Positions 1-6,400 of a stretch of 18,168 nt of DNA are shown one piece after another (within the stretch, counting starts at the first letter, position 1; every line of letters starts with the position of its first letter). A model generated the notes under the pieces. The model saw only the letters and a list, made by a program, of their open reading frames with translations. It was not told where the DNA came from and did no database searches. The stretch lies in assembly GCA_936924235.1 (NCBI GenBank), contig CAKZHN010000451.1, positions 1-18,168 on the forward strand, written 5' to 3'. The translations under genes and the position numbers were made by a program. Origin of the DNA: an uncultured Rhodoplanes sp. (GTDB lineage: Bacteria; Pseudomonadota; Alphaproteobacteria; Rhizobiales; Xanthobacteraceae).

Positions 1-55
1 CCGATGGTGCCGCCGGCGCCGCCGACATTCTCGACGATCACCGGCTGGCCGAGCG
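1..55. repeat. 55-bp exact repeat shared by paralogues 1 and 2 (other copy 1076-1130)
   Basis: Bases 1-55 match 1076-1130 without a mismatch, then diverge at base 56. The copies lie at equivalent positions in paralogues 1 and 2 and encode the VIVENVGGAGGTIG block. The repeat may extend left of the window. Paralogue 7 encodes nearly the same peptide there but with several synonymous differences, so protein conservation alone does not force the identity. Confidence 0.85.
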
Positions 56-224
56 TGGTCTTCATCCGGTCGGCCGCAAGACGCGCCACGATGTCGGTGA
101 TGCCGCCCGCCGGGAACGGCACGATCATGGTGATGGGCTTCGACGGATAGGTCTCAGCCAGTGCACTTGAAGTGCCGCTCAGCGCAACCGCACACGCAAA
201 CAGGAACGACACCACCCATCGCAT
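1..224 (-). CDS. TctC/Bug-family periplasmic substrate-binding protein, paralogue 1 (partial, 3' end outside window)
   Basis: Only the first 74 codons are in the window. The start ATG at 224 follows a strong ribosome binding site (GGGAGGAAG). Residues 1-23 form a signal peptide ending SALA, and the mature protein opens ETYPSKPITMIVPFPAGG, the hallmark first strand and ligand loop of the family. The visible part ends in the conserved VIVENVGGAGGTI segment. Family knowledge: these proteins capture small carboxylates or related solutes in the periplasm and deliver them to a TctA/TctB membrane pair. It is the most downstream visible member of the array; a 97-bp gap separates it from paralogue 2. 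Its first ligand loop reads PAGGITD. Bases 1-55 are identical to part of paralogue 2. What follows it (another receptor, or tctA/tctB) cannot be seen. Confidence 0.9.
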   Translation of the reverse strand, partial: MRWVVSFLFACAVALSGTSSALAETYPSKPITMIVPFPAGGITDIVARLAADRMKTTLGQPVIVENVGGAGGTI

Positions 225-321
225 CGACTTCCTCCCGAATGGCTTGTCAGCTTTTTGTTATGTCGAGCATGACATGGGCTACGCCGGTGCGAAAGCGGCC
301 AGACTGCTCAAGATAGCGCCG

Positions 322-1302
322 CTACTGCACCTTGATGCCGGCGGCCTTGATCATCGGCCACCACTTCTCGATCTCGGCCTTGTGGTGCGCGCCGAGCGCC
401 TCGGGGGTGAGCTGCTCGGGCGGCGGGATCACCTGGCCTTCCTCGGTCAGGCGATGCCGGACCGCCGTATCGTTGAAGGTGTCGATCACCGCGGCGTTGA
501 GCTTGGCGATCGCCTCCTTCGGCGTGCCAGTCGGCGCCCAGAGCCCGTACCAGAACGTCATGTGCAGGCCGGGCGCACCGGCCTCGTCCGTGGTCGGCAC
601 GTCGGGCGCCGAGAACCACCTCTCCGAATCCATCACCGCGAAGGCCTTGATCTTGCCGGCGCGATAGAGCGACAGCGTCTGCCCGGCCTCCGGACAGGTC
701 AGATCGAGATGACCGGCCAGCAGATCCTGCATGATCGGCGCAACACCGCGATACGGCACGAGCTGGAATTTCGTGCCGGTGTTCTGCTGCAGATAGATCA
801 GGCAGAGCTGCGTGCCGCTTCCCGCGCCGATCGTCGCGCCGGTCGCCTTGTCCGGGTTGGCCTTCAGCCAGGCGATCAGCTCCTTCAGGTTGTTCGCCGG
901 CAGGTCGCTGCGACCGATCAGCCAGAGCTTGGCGGTGGTGAGCGGCGCGATCGGCGTCAGGTCCTTCAGCAGATCGAAGGTCAGCGGATAGAGCGCGCCA
1001 CCGCCGACATGGGAGGTCCACTGGCCGAAGCCGATGGTGTAGCCGTCCGGCGCTGAGCGGGCGACGCGCGTGGTGCCGATGGTGCCGCCGGCGCCGCCGA
1101 CATTCTCGACGATCACCGGCTGGCCGAGCGGCTGCTTCATCCGCTCGGCGACGATGCGTGCGAGAATGTCGGAGCCGCCACCCGCCGGAAACGGCACGAT
1201 CATGGTGATGGGCTTCGAGGGAAAGTCTTGGGCGCGAACGGTCGAAGCGGACAGCAACGCCGCGCCGAGCGCGGCCAGCACCAGGCATTGCGTCTTCTTC
1301 AT
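322..1302 (-). CDS. TctC/Bug-family periplasmic substrate-binding protein, paralogue 2
   Basis: 326 aa, the normal full length for the family. The start MKKTQCLVLAALG at 1302 gives a clean signal peptide cut near residue 24 (TVRA/QDF); longer in-frame starts would run back into paralogue 3. Family landmarks in order: PSKPITMIVPFPAGGGSD (28-45, ligand loop 1), VIVENVGGAGGTIG (63-76), PDGYTIGFGQWTSHV (85-99), NNLKELIAWLKANPDKA (137-153), GAGSGTQLC (159-167), VPYRGVAPIMQDLLAG (182-197), PDVPTTDEAGAPG (233-245), APTGTPKEAIAKLNAA (256-271), and the C-terminal KWWPMIKAAGIK (313-324). The mature protein has exactly two cysteines, C167 and C203. These occur at the same places in paralogue 3 and in none of paralogues 4-8. 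Only 5 bp separate it from paralogue 3, whose last codons supply the AAGGGG ribosome site, so translation is probably coupled. The ligand is unknown. Confidence 0.95.
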   Translation of the reverse strand: MKKTQCLVLAALGAALLSASTVRAQDFPSKPITMIVPFPAGGGSDILARIVAERMKQPLGQPVIVENVGGAGGTIGTTRVARSAPDGYTIGFGQWTSHVGGGALYPLTFDLLKDLTPIAPLTTAKLWLIGRSDLPANNLKELIAWLKANPDKATGATIGAGSGTQLCLIYLQQNTGTKFQLVPYRGVAPIMQDLLAGHLDLTCPEAGQTLSLYRAGKIKAFAVMDSERWFSAPDVPTTDEAGAPGLHMTFWYGLWAPTGTPKEAIAKLNAAVIDTFNDTAVRHRLTEEGQVIPPPEQLTPEALGAHHKAEIEKWWPMIKAAGIKVQ

Positions 1303-1307
1303 CGCTG

Positions 1308-2276
1308 CTATTGCCCCTTGATGCCCGACTCGCGGATGACCGCGCCCCACTTGTCCATCTCGGATTTCAGGTACGCCGCGAACGCTTCCGGCGACTGCTG
1401 CTCGGCCGGCGGAATCTCCAGTCCCTGATCGGCAATGCGCTGCCGCACCGCCGGATCGGCCATCGCCGCCTTGAACGCGGCGTTGATCTTGGCCACCGCC
1501 TCTTTCGGCGTGCCTTTGGGCGCGTAGGCGCCGAGCCAGTTGATCACCTCGACGCCGGGCACGCCGGCCTCTTCCACGGTCGGCACATCGGGCGCCGCGA
1601 ACCAGCGCTTCTTCGCCGTCACCGCATAGGCCTTGACGTTGCCGGCCTTCACCTGCGCCAGCGAGTTCGCCGCCAGATCGCACATGGTGTCGACATTGCC
1701 GGCGACGATGTCCTGCAGCGCCGGCGCGCCGCCGCGATACGGCACCAGCGTGGTCTTGGTGCCGGTGAGCTTGCCGAGGTAGTAGGCGCAGACCGCAGAG
1801 CTACCACCGGCGCCGACCGAGGCCGCCGTGACCTTGCCGTCGTTGGCCTTCATGTAGTCCACCAGCTCCTTCAGGTTCGCCGGCGGCAGATTCTTTCGCG
1901 CGATGAACCAGTGCGGCACGCTCGGCAGCAGCGCCACCGCCTCGAAATCCTTCACGAGATCGTAGGGCGGCGAGAACACGAACGAATTGACCACATGCGT
2001 GCCCCAGGTGCCGACGCTGATCGTGTAGCCATCAGGCTCGGCGCGCGCGACGCGGGTGACGCCGATCACGCCGCCGCCACCGCCCATGTTCTCCACCAGG
2101 ATGGGCTGGCCGAGCGTACCGCGCATCGCCTCGGTCATGGTGCGGACCATTGTGTCGACCGCGCCGCCGGCCGCGAGCGGAATGACCACCGTGATCGGCT
2201 TTGACGGGAAGCCTTGCGCCCGTGCGCCAGCAACAAGCGCCAGCATGATGCCTACGGCGAGCATTGCCCGTTTCAT
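1308..2276 (-). CDS. TctC/Bug-family periplasmic substrate-binding protein, paralogue 3
   Basis: 322 aa. The start MKRAMLAVGIMLALVAG at 2276 follows a GAGGGTGGAA ribosome site and gives a signal peptide ending ARA at residue 20. Upstream in-frame codons overlap paralogue 4 and are not needed. Ligand loop 1 is PLAAGGAVD (34-41), unlike the PFPAGGxTD of most neighbours: the usual Phe and Pro are replaced and the usual Ser/Thr before Asp is Val. Other landmarks are PDGYTISVGTWGTHVV (81-96), GAGGSSAVC (155-163), VPYRGGAPALQDIVAG (178-193), PDVPTVEEAGVPG (229-241) and APKGTPKEAVAKINAAF (252-268). C163 and C199 are the only cysteines of the mature chain and sit 36 residues apart, as in paralogue 2. 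The C-terminus KWGAVIRESGIKGQ has lost the usual WW pair. It lies 44 bp downstream of paralogue 4. Confidence 0.95.
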   Translation of the reverse strand: MKRAMLAVGIMLALVAGARAQGFPSKPITVVIPLAAGGAVDTMVRTMTEAMRGTLGQPILVENMGGGGGVIGVTRVARAEPDGYTISVGTWGTHVVNSFVFSPPYDLVKDFEAVALLPSVPHWFIARKNLPPANLKELVDYMKANDGKVTAASVGAGGSSAVCAYYLGKLTGTKTTLVPYRGGAPALQDIVAGNVDTMCDLAANSLAQVKAGNVKAYAVTAKKRWFAAPDVPTVEEAGVPGVEVINWLGAYAPKGTPKEAVAKINAAFKAAMADPAVRQRIADQGLEIPPAEQQSPEAFAAYLKSEMDKWGAVIRESGIKGQ

Positions 2277-2320
2277 TTCCACCCTCGTCTCTCTCGCAAC
2301 GGCATCATCGCCGCTGTCTG

Positions 2321-3289
2321 TTATTGTCCCTTGAGATTGGCAGCCTTGATGATCGGCCACCATCTTTCGGCCTCCGCCTTCTGGAACGCGCGCAGCGCCT
2401 CCGGCGTCTCCTGCTCGCGCGGCGGCCGGTCGAGGCCCAGCTCCTTGAAGCGGCGCACCACTTGCGGATCGGCCAGCGTCTCGATCATCGCGGCGTTGAG
2501 CCGCGCGATGACCGCCGGCGGCGTGCCCTTGGGCGCCCAGGCGCCATACCACAGCGAGGCGAAGAACTCCGGAAGCCCGGCCTCGTCGGCGGTCGGAATG
2601 CCGAATGCGACGGTGACGCGCTTCTTCGAGGTCAGCGCATAGGCCTTGATCGTGCCGGCCCGGACCTGCTCATAGAAGTTCGAGGCGGGCTCCATCTGCA
2701 GATCGATCTGGCCTGCGATCAGGTCCTGCAGCGCAGGGCCGTTGCCGCGATACGGCACGAACTGGAACTTGGTCCCGGTCTCCTTCTGGAACGCCAGCCC
2801 GGTGAGATGGCCCTGGCCGCCGACGCCGGGAATGCCGACCGAGGCCTTGTCCGGGTTGGCCTTGAGCCAGGCGATCAGTTCCTCGAGATTGTTCGCCGCC
2901 AGCGCCTTCTTGCCGACGATCATCATCGGCTCGCTGGCGATCTCGATGATCGGCTCGAGATCATTGAGCAGATCGAACTGCAGCGGGTAAAGGCCGCCGC
3001 TCAGCAGATTGGTGGTCGAGGTGCCGACCATGATGGTGTAGCCGTCGGCCGGCGCGCGCACGGTGCGGCCAACGCCGATGGTGCCGGCGGCGCCTGCGAC
3101 GTTCTCGATCACGACCGGCTGGTAGAGCGCGATCCGCAGGCGCTCGGCGAGAAAGCGCGTCAGCACGTCGGTCGCCCCGCCCGCCGGGAACGGCACGATG
3201 ATGGTCACCGGCCGCGACGGATAGTCCTCCGCGGCGGCCATGCCGCACGCCAGCACGGCGAACATGAAAGCTGCAAACAGGCGCGTCAT
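2321..3289 (-). CDS. TctC/Bug-family periplasmic substrate-binding protein, paralogue 4
   Basis: 322 aa, starting MTRLFAAFMFAVLACG at 3289. The signal peptide is cut near residue 20 (AAA/EDY); a Cys at 15 is inside the hydrophobic core, not in a lipobox, so a soluble periplasmic protein is expected. Landmarks: PSRPVTIIVPFPAGGATD (24-41), VVIENVAGAAGTIG (59-72), ADGYTIMVGTSTTNL (81-95, where most paralogues have GQW or GxxGTH), NNLEELIAWLKANPDKA (133-149), GVGGQGHLTG (155-164), FVPYRGNGPALQDLIAGQID (177-196), IPTADEAGLP (231-240), APKGTPPAVIARLNAA (252-267), and RWWPIIKAANLKGQ at the end. The segment after QIDLQ reads MEPASN, where paralogues 5 and 6 have VDQ, so the pocket floor differs. The ribosome site GAGGGGG overlaps the TGA of paralogue 5 with a 10-bp gap, indicating coupled translation. 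Confidence 0.95.
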   Translation of the reverse strand: MTRLFAAFMFAVLACGMAAAEDYPSRPVTIIVPFPAGGATDVLTRFLAERLRIALYQPVVIENVAGAAGTIGVGRTVRAPADGYTIMVGTSTTNLLSGGLYPLQFDLLNDLEPIIEIASEPMMIVGKKALAANNLEELIAWLKANPDKASVGIPGVGGQGHLTGLAFQKETGTKFQFVPYRGNGPALQDLIAGQIDLQMEPASNFYEQVRAGTIKAYALTSKKRVTVAFGIPTADEAGLPEFFASLWYGAWAPKGTPPAVIARLNAAMIETLADPQVVRRFKELGLDRPPREQETPEALRAFQKAEAERWWPIIKAANLKGQ

Positions 3290-3299
3290 CGCTGCCCCC

Positions 3300-4280
3300 T
3301 CATTGCATCTTGATGCCGGCGGCCTTGATCACCGGCCACCAGGTGGCGATGTCGGCCTTCTGCTGCGCGACGAGCGCTTCGGCTGTCTGCTGCTCGCGCG
3401 GCGGGACTTCCATGCCGAGCCCGGTGAGCCGGCCGCGGACCTCCGGATCGGCGAGCGCGTCCTGCACGGCGGCCTGCAGCTTCTGCACGATCGGCGCAGG
3501 CGTGCCGCCCGGCGCCCATAAGCCGTACCACAGCGCCATATGCAGGCCCGGAGCGCCGGCCTCGTCGACGGTCGGCACCTCCGGCACGGTGTCGGAGCGC
3601 TTCGGCGCCGCGATCGCCAGCGCCTTGATCGTCCCGCCCTTCACATGCGCCGCTGACGTCTGCACCTGATCGACCATCAGATCGATCTGGCCCGCGACGA
3701 GATCGACCATCGCCGGACCCGAGCCGCGATAAGGCACATAGTTCATCGCGCCGCCGGCAAGCTTCGCCAGTTGCAGCGCGACGAGATGCGGACCGGTGCC
3801 GACACCGGGATGGCCCATGTTGACCTTGCCCGGATTGGCTTTCACGTAGGCCATGAACTCGCGCAGATTGTTGACCGGCAGATCCTTCTTGACGACGATC
3901 AGATACGGATTGCGCGGCAGCAGCGAGATCGGCGTAAAGCCGGTCACGAGATCGTAGGGCAGATCGTAGACCGCGCCGTTGGTCGCGAACGTGCCGTTGT
4001 GGCCGCAGATGATGGTGTAGCCATCCGGCGGCGAACGATAGGTGCGTGTGGTGCCGATCGTACCGGTCGCGCCCGACACATATTCCACGATCAGCGGCTG
4101 GCCGAGCGACGCGCGCATGCGGTCGCCGATATTGCGGATGATGGCGTCGGTCGGGCCGCCCGCCGGGAACGGCACGATCACGGTGATCGGTTTGTTCGGA
4201 TAATCGTCGGCCGTTGCCGGCAGAGCCGCGGCGAGCAAAACACACGCCGTCAGCAGCGTACTCCCTACCTTGAGTTGCAT
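3300..4280 (-). CDS. TctC/Bug-family periplasmic substrate-binding protein, paralogue 5
   Basis: 326 aa, start MQLKVGSTLLTACVLLAAAL at 4280, signal peptide ending PATA at residue 24, mature start DDYPNKPITVIVPFPAGGPTD. Landmarks: VSGATGTIGTTRTYRSPPDGYTI followed by ICGHNGTFATNGAVYDLPYD (a clearly different second loop, GHNGTFATN in place of GQWGTHV), NNLREFMAYVKANPGKV, GHPGVGTGPHLVALQL, VPYRGSGPAMVDLVAGQID, VPTVDEAGAPGLHMALWYGLWAPGGTP, and the C-terminal WWPVIKAAGIKMQ. It has the canonical DQ after QIDLMV. The ribosome site is GGGGGAC, in the 39-bp gap after paralogue 6. It is a typical, intact family member. Its ligand cannot be read from sequence, but loops 1 and 2 differ from all neighbours. 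Confidence 0.95.
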   Translation of the reverse strand: MQLKVGSTLLTACVLLAAALPATADDYPNKPITVIVPFPAGGPTDAIIRNIGDRMRASLGQPLIVEYVSGATGTIGTTRTYRSPPDGYTIICGHNGTFATNGAVYDLPYDLVTGFTPISLLPRNPYLIVVKKDLPVNNLREFMAYVKANPGKVNMGHPGVGTGPHLVALQLAKLAGGAMNYVPYRGSGPAMVDLVAGQIDLMVDQVQTSAAHVKGGTIKALAIAAPKRSDTVPEVPTVDEAGAPGLHMALWYGLWAPGGTPAPIVQKLQAAVQDALADPEVRGRLTGLGMEVPPREQQTAEALVAQQKADIATWWPVIKAAGIKMQ

Positions 4281-4319
4281 TTTAGCGTCCCCCGCCGCCC
4301 CCGCGGCCTCGCTGTTATT

Positions 4320-5291
4320 CTACGGCTTCACATTCGCAGCCTTGATGACCGGCCACCACTTTTCCACTTCGGCCTTCTGCTGCGCGCGCAGCGCCTCCGG
4401 CGTGCGCTGCGCCGGGGCCGGCGCCTCGAGGCCGAGCTCACTGTAACGCTTCTGCACCGCCGGATCGTCGAGCGCAGCGCGCACCGCTTCGTTGAGCTTC
4501 GCGATGACATCCTTCGGCGTGCCCTTGGGCGCCCACAGTCCCGACCACAGCGAGACATGGAAACCCGGCAGGCCGGCCTCGTCGACGGTCGGCACGTCGG
4601 GCAGCACGGAGAGCCGCTTGCTGTCCGTCACCGCATAGGCGCGGATCGTGCCGGCCTGCACCTGCGGCAGCGAGTTCGACGCCTGATCGACGATGATGTC
4701 GATCTGGCCCGCGACCAGATCCTGCAGCGCCGGGCCGGTGCCGCGATAGGGCACATAGCTCGCATGGGTGCCGATCAGGTTCTGCAGGAATACGCCGCTG
4801 AAATGCGCGCCGGAGCCCACGCCGGCGGTGCCGAACGTGGCCTTGGCCTGGTTGGCCTTCACCCAGTCGAGCAGCTCCTTGAGCGTCTTGGCCGGGATCG
4901 CGTTCTTGCTCACCACCAGCATCGGGTTGGCGCCGAGCGGCGCCACCGGATCGAGATCCTCGACCAGATCGAACGGCAGCGGATAGATCGCCCCGTTGAT
5001 CACATGCGTGCCGAGATGGCCGAAGCTCAAGGTGTAGCCGTCGGCGGGCGAGCGCACCGCGCGGGTCACGCCGATGGTGCCGGCCGCGCCGGTGACGTTC
5101 TCGACGATGACGGTTTCCTTGAGCGTTGCGCGCATCTTGTCGGCGAGCGTGCGCGCCAGCACGTCGCTCGGCCCGCCGGCCGCGAACGGCACGATGACGG
5201 TGACGGGCTTCGACGGATAGGTCTCGGCCTGCGCCGGCGCCGCGACGCCGGCGAGCAGCGCGATGATCGAAGCGAGCGTTCTCAAACCCAT
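4320..5291 (-). CDS. TctC/Bug-family periplasmic substrate-binding protein, paralogue 6
   Basis: 323 aa from the ATG at 5291 (MGLRTLASIIALLAG), chosen because it starts directly at a signal peptide ending AQA at residue 22 and is preceded by an AGGA ribosome site. The frame stays open further upstream but those codons overlap paralogue 7. The mature protein opens ETYPSKPVTVIVPFAAGGPSD (ligand loop 1 with Ala for Pro). Landmarks: PADGYTLSFGHLGTHVINGA, GTAGVGSGAHFSGVFL, VPYRGTGPALQDLVAGQID, PDVPTVDEAGLPGFHVSLWSGLWAPKGTPK, and WWPVIKAANVKP at the end. It combines the typical VDQ pocket residues with a GHLGTHV second loop. It lies 38 bp after paralogue 7 and 39 bp before paralogue 5. Confidence 0.95.
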   Translation of the reverse strand: MGLRTLASIIALLAGVAAPAQAETYPSKPVTVIVPFAAGGPSDVLARTLADKMRATLKETVIVENVTGAAGTIGVTRAVRSPADGYTLSFGHLGTHVINGAIYPLPFDLVEDLDPVAPLGANPMLVVSKNAIPAKTLKELLDWVKANQAKATFGTAGVGSGAHFSGVFLQNLIGTHASYVPYRGTGPALQDLVAGQIDIIVDQASNSLPQVQAGTIRAYAVTDSKRLSVLPDVPTVDEAGLPGFHVSLWSGLWAPKGTPKDVIAKLNEAVRAALDDPAVQKRYSELGLEAPAPAQRTPEALRAQQKAEVEKWWPVIKAANVKP

Positions 5292-5329
5292 TCGGTCCTG
5301 CTTTCGGTGCTTGCTTTCATTGACGGTCG

Positions 5330-6292
5330 TTATTCCGGCTTGATGCCGGCTGACTTGATGATCGGCCACCATTTCGCAATCTCGGCCTTCTGGAAGGCCG
5401 CGAGCCCTTCGGGCTTCTGCTGCTCGGGCGACGCGACGTCGAGGCCGAGTTCGGCAAAGCGCGCCTTGACGGCCGGATCGGCCAGCACCTTGGACATCGC
5501 GCTGTTGAGCGTCCCGATCACGTCCTTCGGCGTGCCCTTCGGCGCGTAGAAACCGAACCAGCCCGACATATAAAGTCCCGGCACGCCGGTCTCGTCGGAC
5601 GTCGGAATGTCCGGCATCGAGGCCGAGCGCTGCGGCGACAGGTTCGCGATCGCCTTGATGGAGTTGCCGCGGATCTGCGGCAGCGTCACCGCGCCCTGCG
5701 CCACCAGGAGATCGACTTGGCCCGAGACGAGGTCGGTCATCGCGGGGCCTGCGCCGCGATAGGGAATCAACGTGAGCTTGGTGTTGGTGAGTTGCTGCAG
5801 CAGCAGGCCGGAGATCGCAGCGGCAGCGTTCTGGTTGACGAACTTGGCGTCGCCCGGATGCGCCTTCATCCAGGGAACGAGCTCGTTCAGCCGGTTGGCT
5901 TCGAGGTTTTTCTTCGCGACCAGCAATTGCGGATTGATCGAGATCAGCCCGATCGGCTCGAAGTCGGTCTGCAGGTCATAGTTCAGGTTGTAGATGATGC
6001 TGCCGACGTGAGTGTCCCACTGGCCGATGTCGATGGTGTAGCCGTCGGGCGCCGCGCGCGCGACGCGGCCGACCGCGATGCTGCCGCCGGCGCCGCCGAC
6101 ATTTTCGATGATGACCGGCTGCCCGAGAATGGGCCGCATCTTCTCGGCCATGATGCGGGCCGCGACGTCGGTCGAGCCGCCGGGCGGGAACGGCACGATC
6201 AGCGTGATCTGCCGCGACGGGAAGCCTTGTGCATGCGCCGTGGCCATGCCCGCGAGCAGCACAGCGGCGATTCCCAGAACAAGCTTCCTCAT
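5330..6292 (-). CDS. TctC/Bug-family periplasmic substrate-binding protein, paralogue 7 (atypical central pocket motif)
   Basis: 320 aa from the ATG at 6292 (MRKLVLGIAAVLLAG). This start is preceded by a strong GGGGAGGGG ribosome site and gives a signal peptide ending AHAQ near residue 22; a 12-codon longer start lacks these. Landmarks: PSRQITLIVPFPPGGSTD (25-42), VGGAGGSIAVGRVARAAPDG (66-85), DIGQWDTHVGSII (88-100), NRLNELVPWMKAHPGDAK (133-150), IPYRGAGPAMTDLVSGQVD (176-194), PDIPTSDETGVPGLYMSGW (227-245), APKGTPKDVIGTLNSAM. The glycine-rich G-x-G-S/T loop found in paralogues 2-6 and 8 is replaced by NQNAAAAISG (153-162), and VDQ by VAQ (197-199). These are contact regions in family structures, so an altered or more hydrophobic ligand is plausible. 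It follows paralogue 8 after the largest internal gap, 108 bp. Confidence 0.94.
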   Translation of the reverse strand: MRKLVLGIAAVLLAGMATAHAQGFPSRQITLIVPFPPGGSTDVAARIMAEKMRPILGQPVIIENVGGAGGSIAVGRVARAAPDGYTIDIGQWDTHVGSIIYNLNYDLQTDFEPIGLISINPQLLVAKKNLEANRLNELVPWMKAHPGDAKFVNQNAAAAISGLLLQQLTNTKLTLIPYRGAGPAMTDLVSGQVDLLVAQGAVTLPQIRGNSIKAIANLSPQRSASMPDIPTSDETGVPGLYMSGWFGFYAPKGTPKDVIGTLNSAMSKVLADPAVKARFAELGLDVASPEQQKPEGLAAFQKAEIAKWWPIIKSAGIKPE

Positions 6293-6373
6293 TCCGCCCC
6301 TCCCCGTTGTTTGTTGTTGTGACGGCACCTTCGTCCGGGCGCCTTGCGCTCAACTCCTCATGCAGTCAGCCTT

Positions 6374-6399
6374 GCGCGGCGATCCATCATCGCCGGCGC
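6374..6399 (-). other. Hairpin just after the stop codon of paralogue 8
   Basis: On the minus-strand transcript, 7-bp arms (6389-6395 with 6377-6383) enclose a 5-nt loop, and three more pairs form after one bulged base. It begins immediately after the TAG at 6401-6403 and is not followed by a run of U. It could be a partial terminator or a stabilising 3' structure for the first cistron inside the 108-bp gap before paralogue 7. Function is inferred from position only. Confidence 0.4.
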
Positions 6400-6400
6400 A

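Noticed and set aside
308..1288. A second 326-codon minus-strand frame overlapping paralogue 2
   Set aside because: It is a frame-shifted reading of the same gene; the in-frame protein has the full family pattern and signal peptide.
3771..5549. A 592-codon open frame on the plus strand opposite paralogues 5, 6 and 7
   Set aside because: It spans three real genes and their gaps, has an Arg/Ala/His/Gly-rich composition with no domain, and is a GC-rich antisense shadow. Similar plus-strand frames lie opposite the other receptors.
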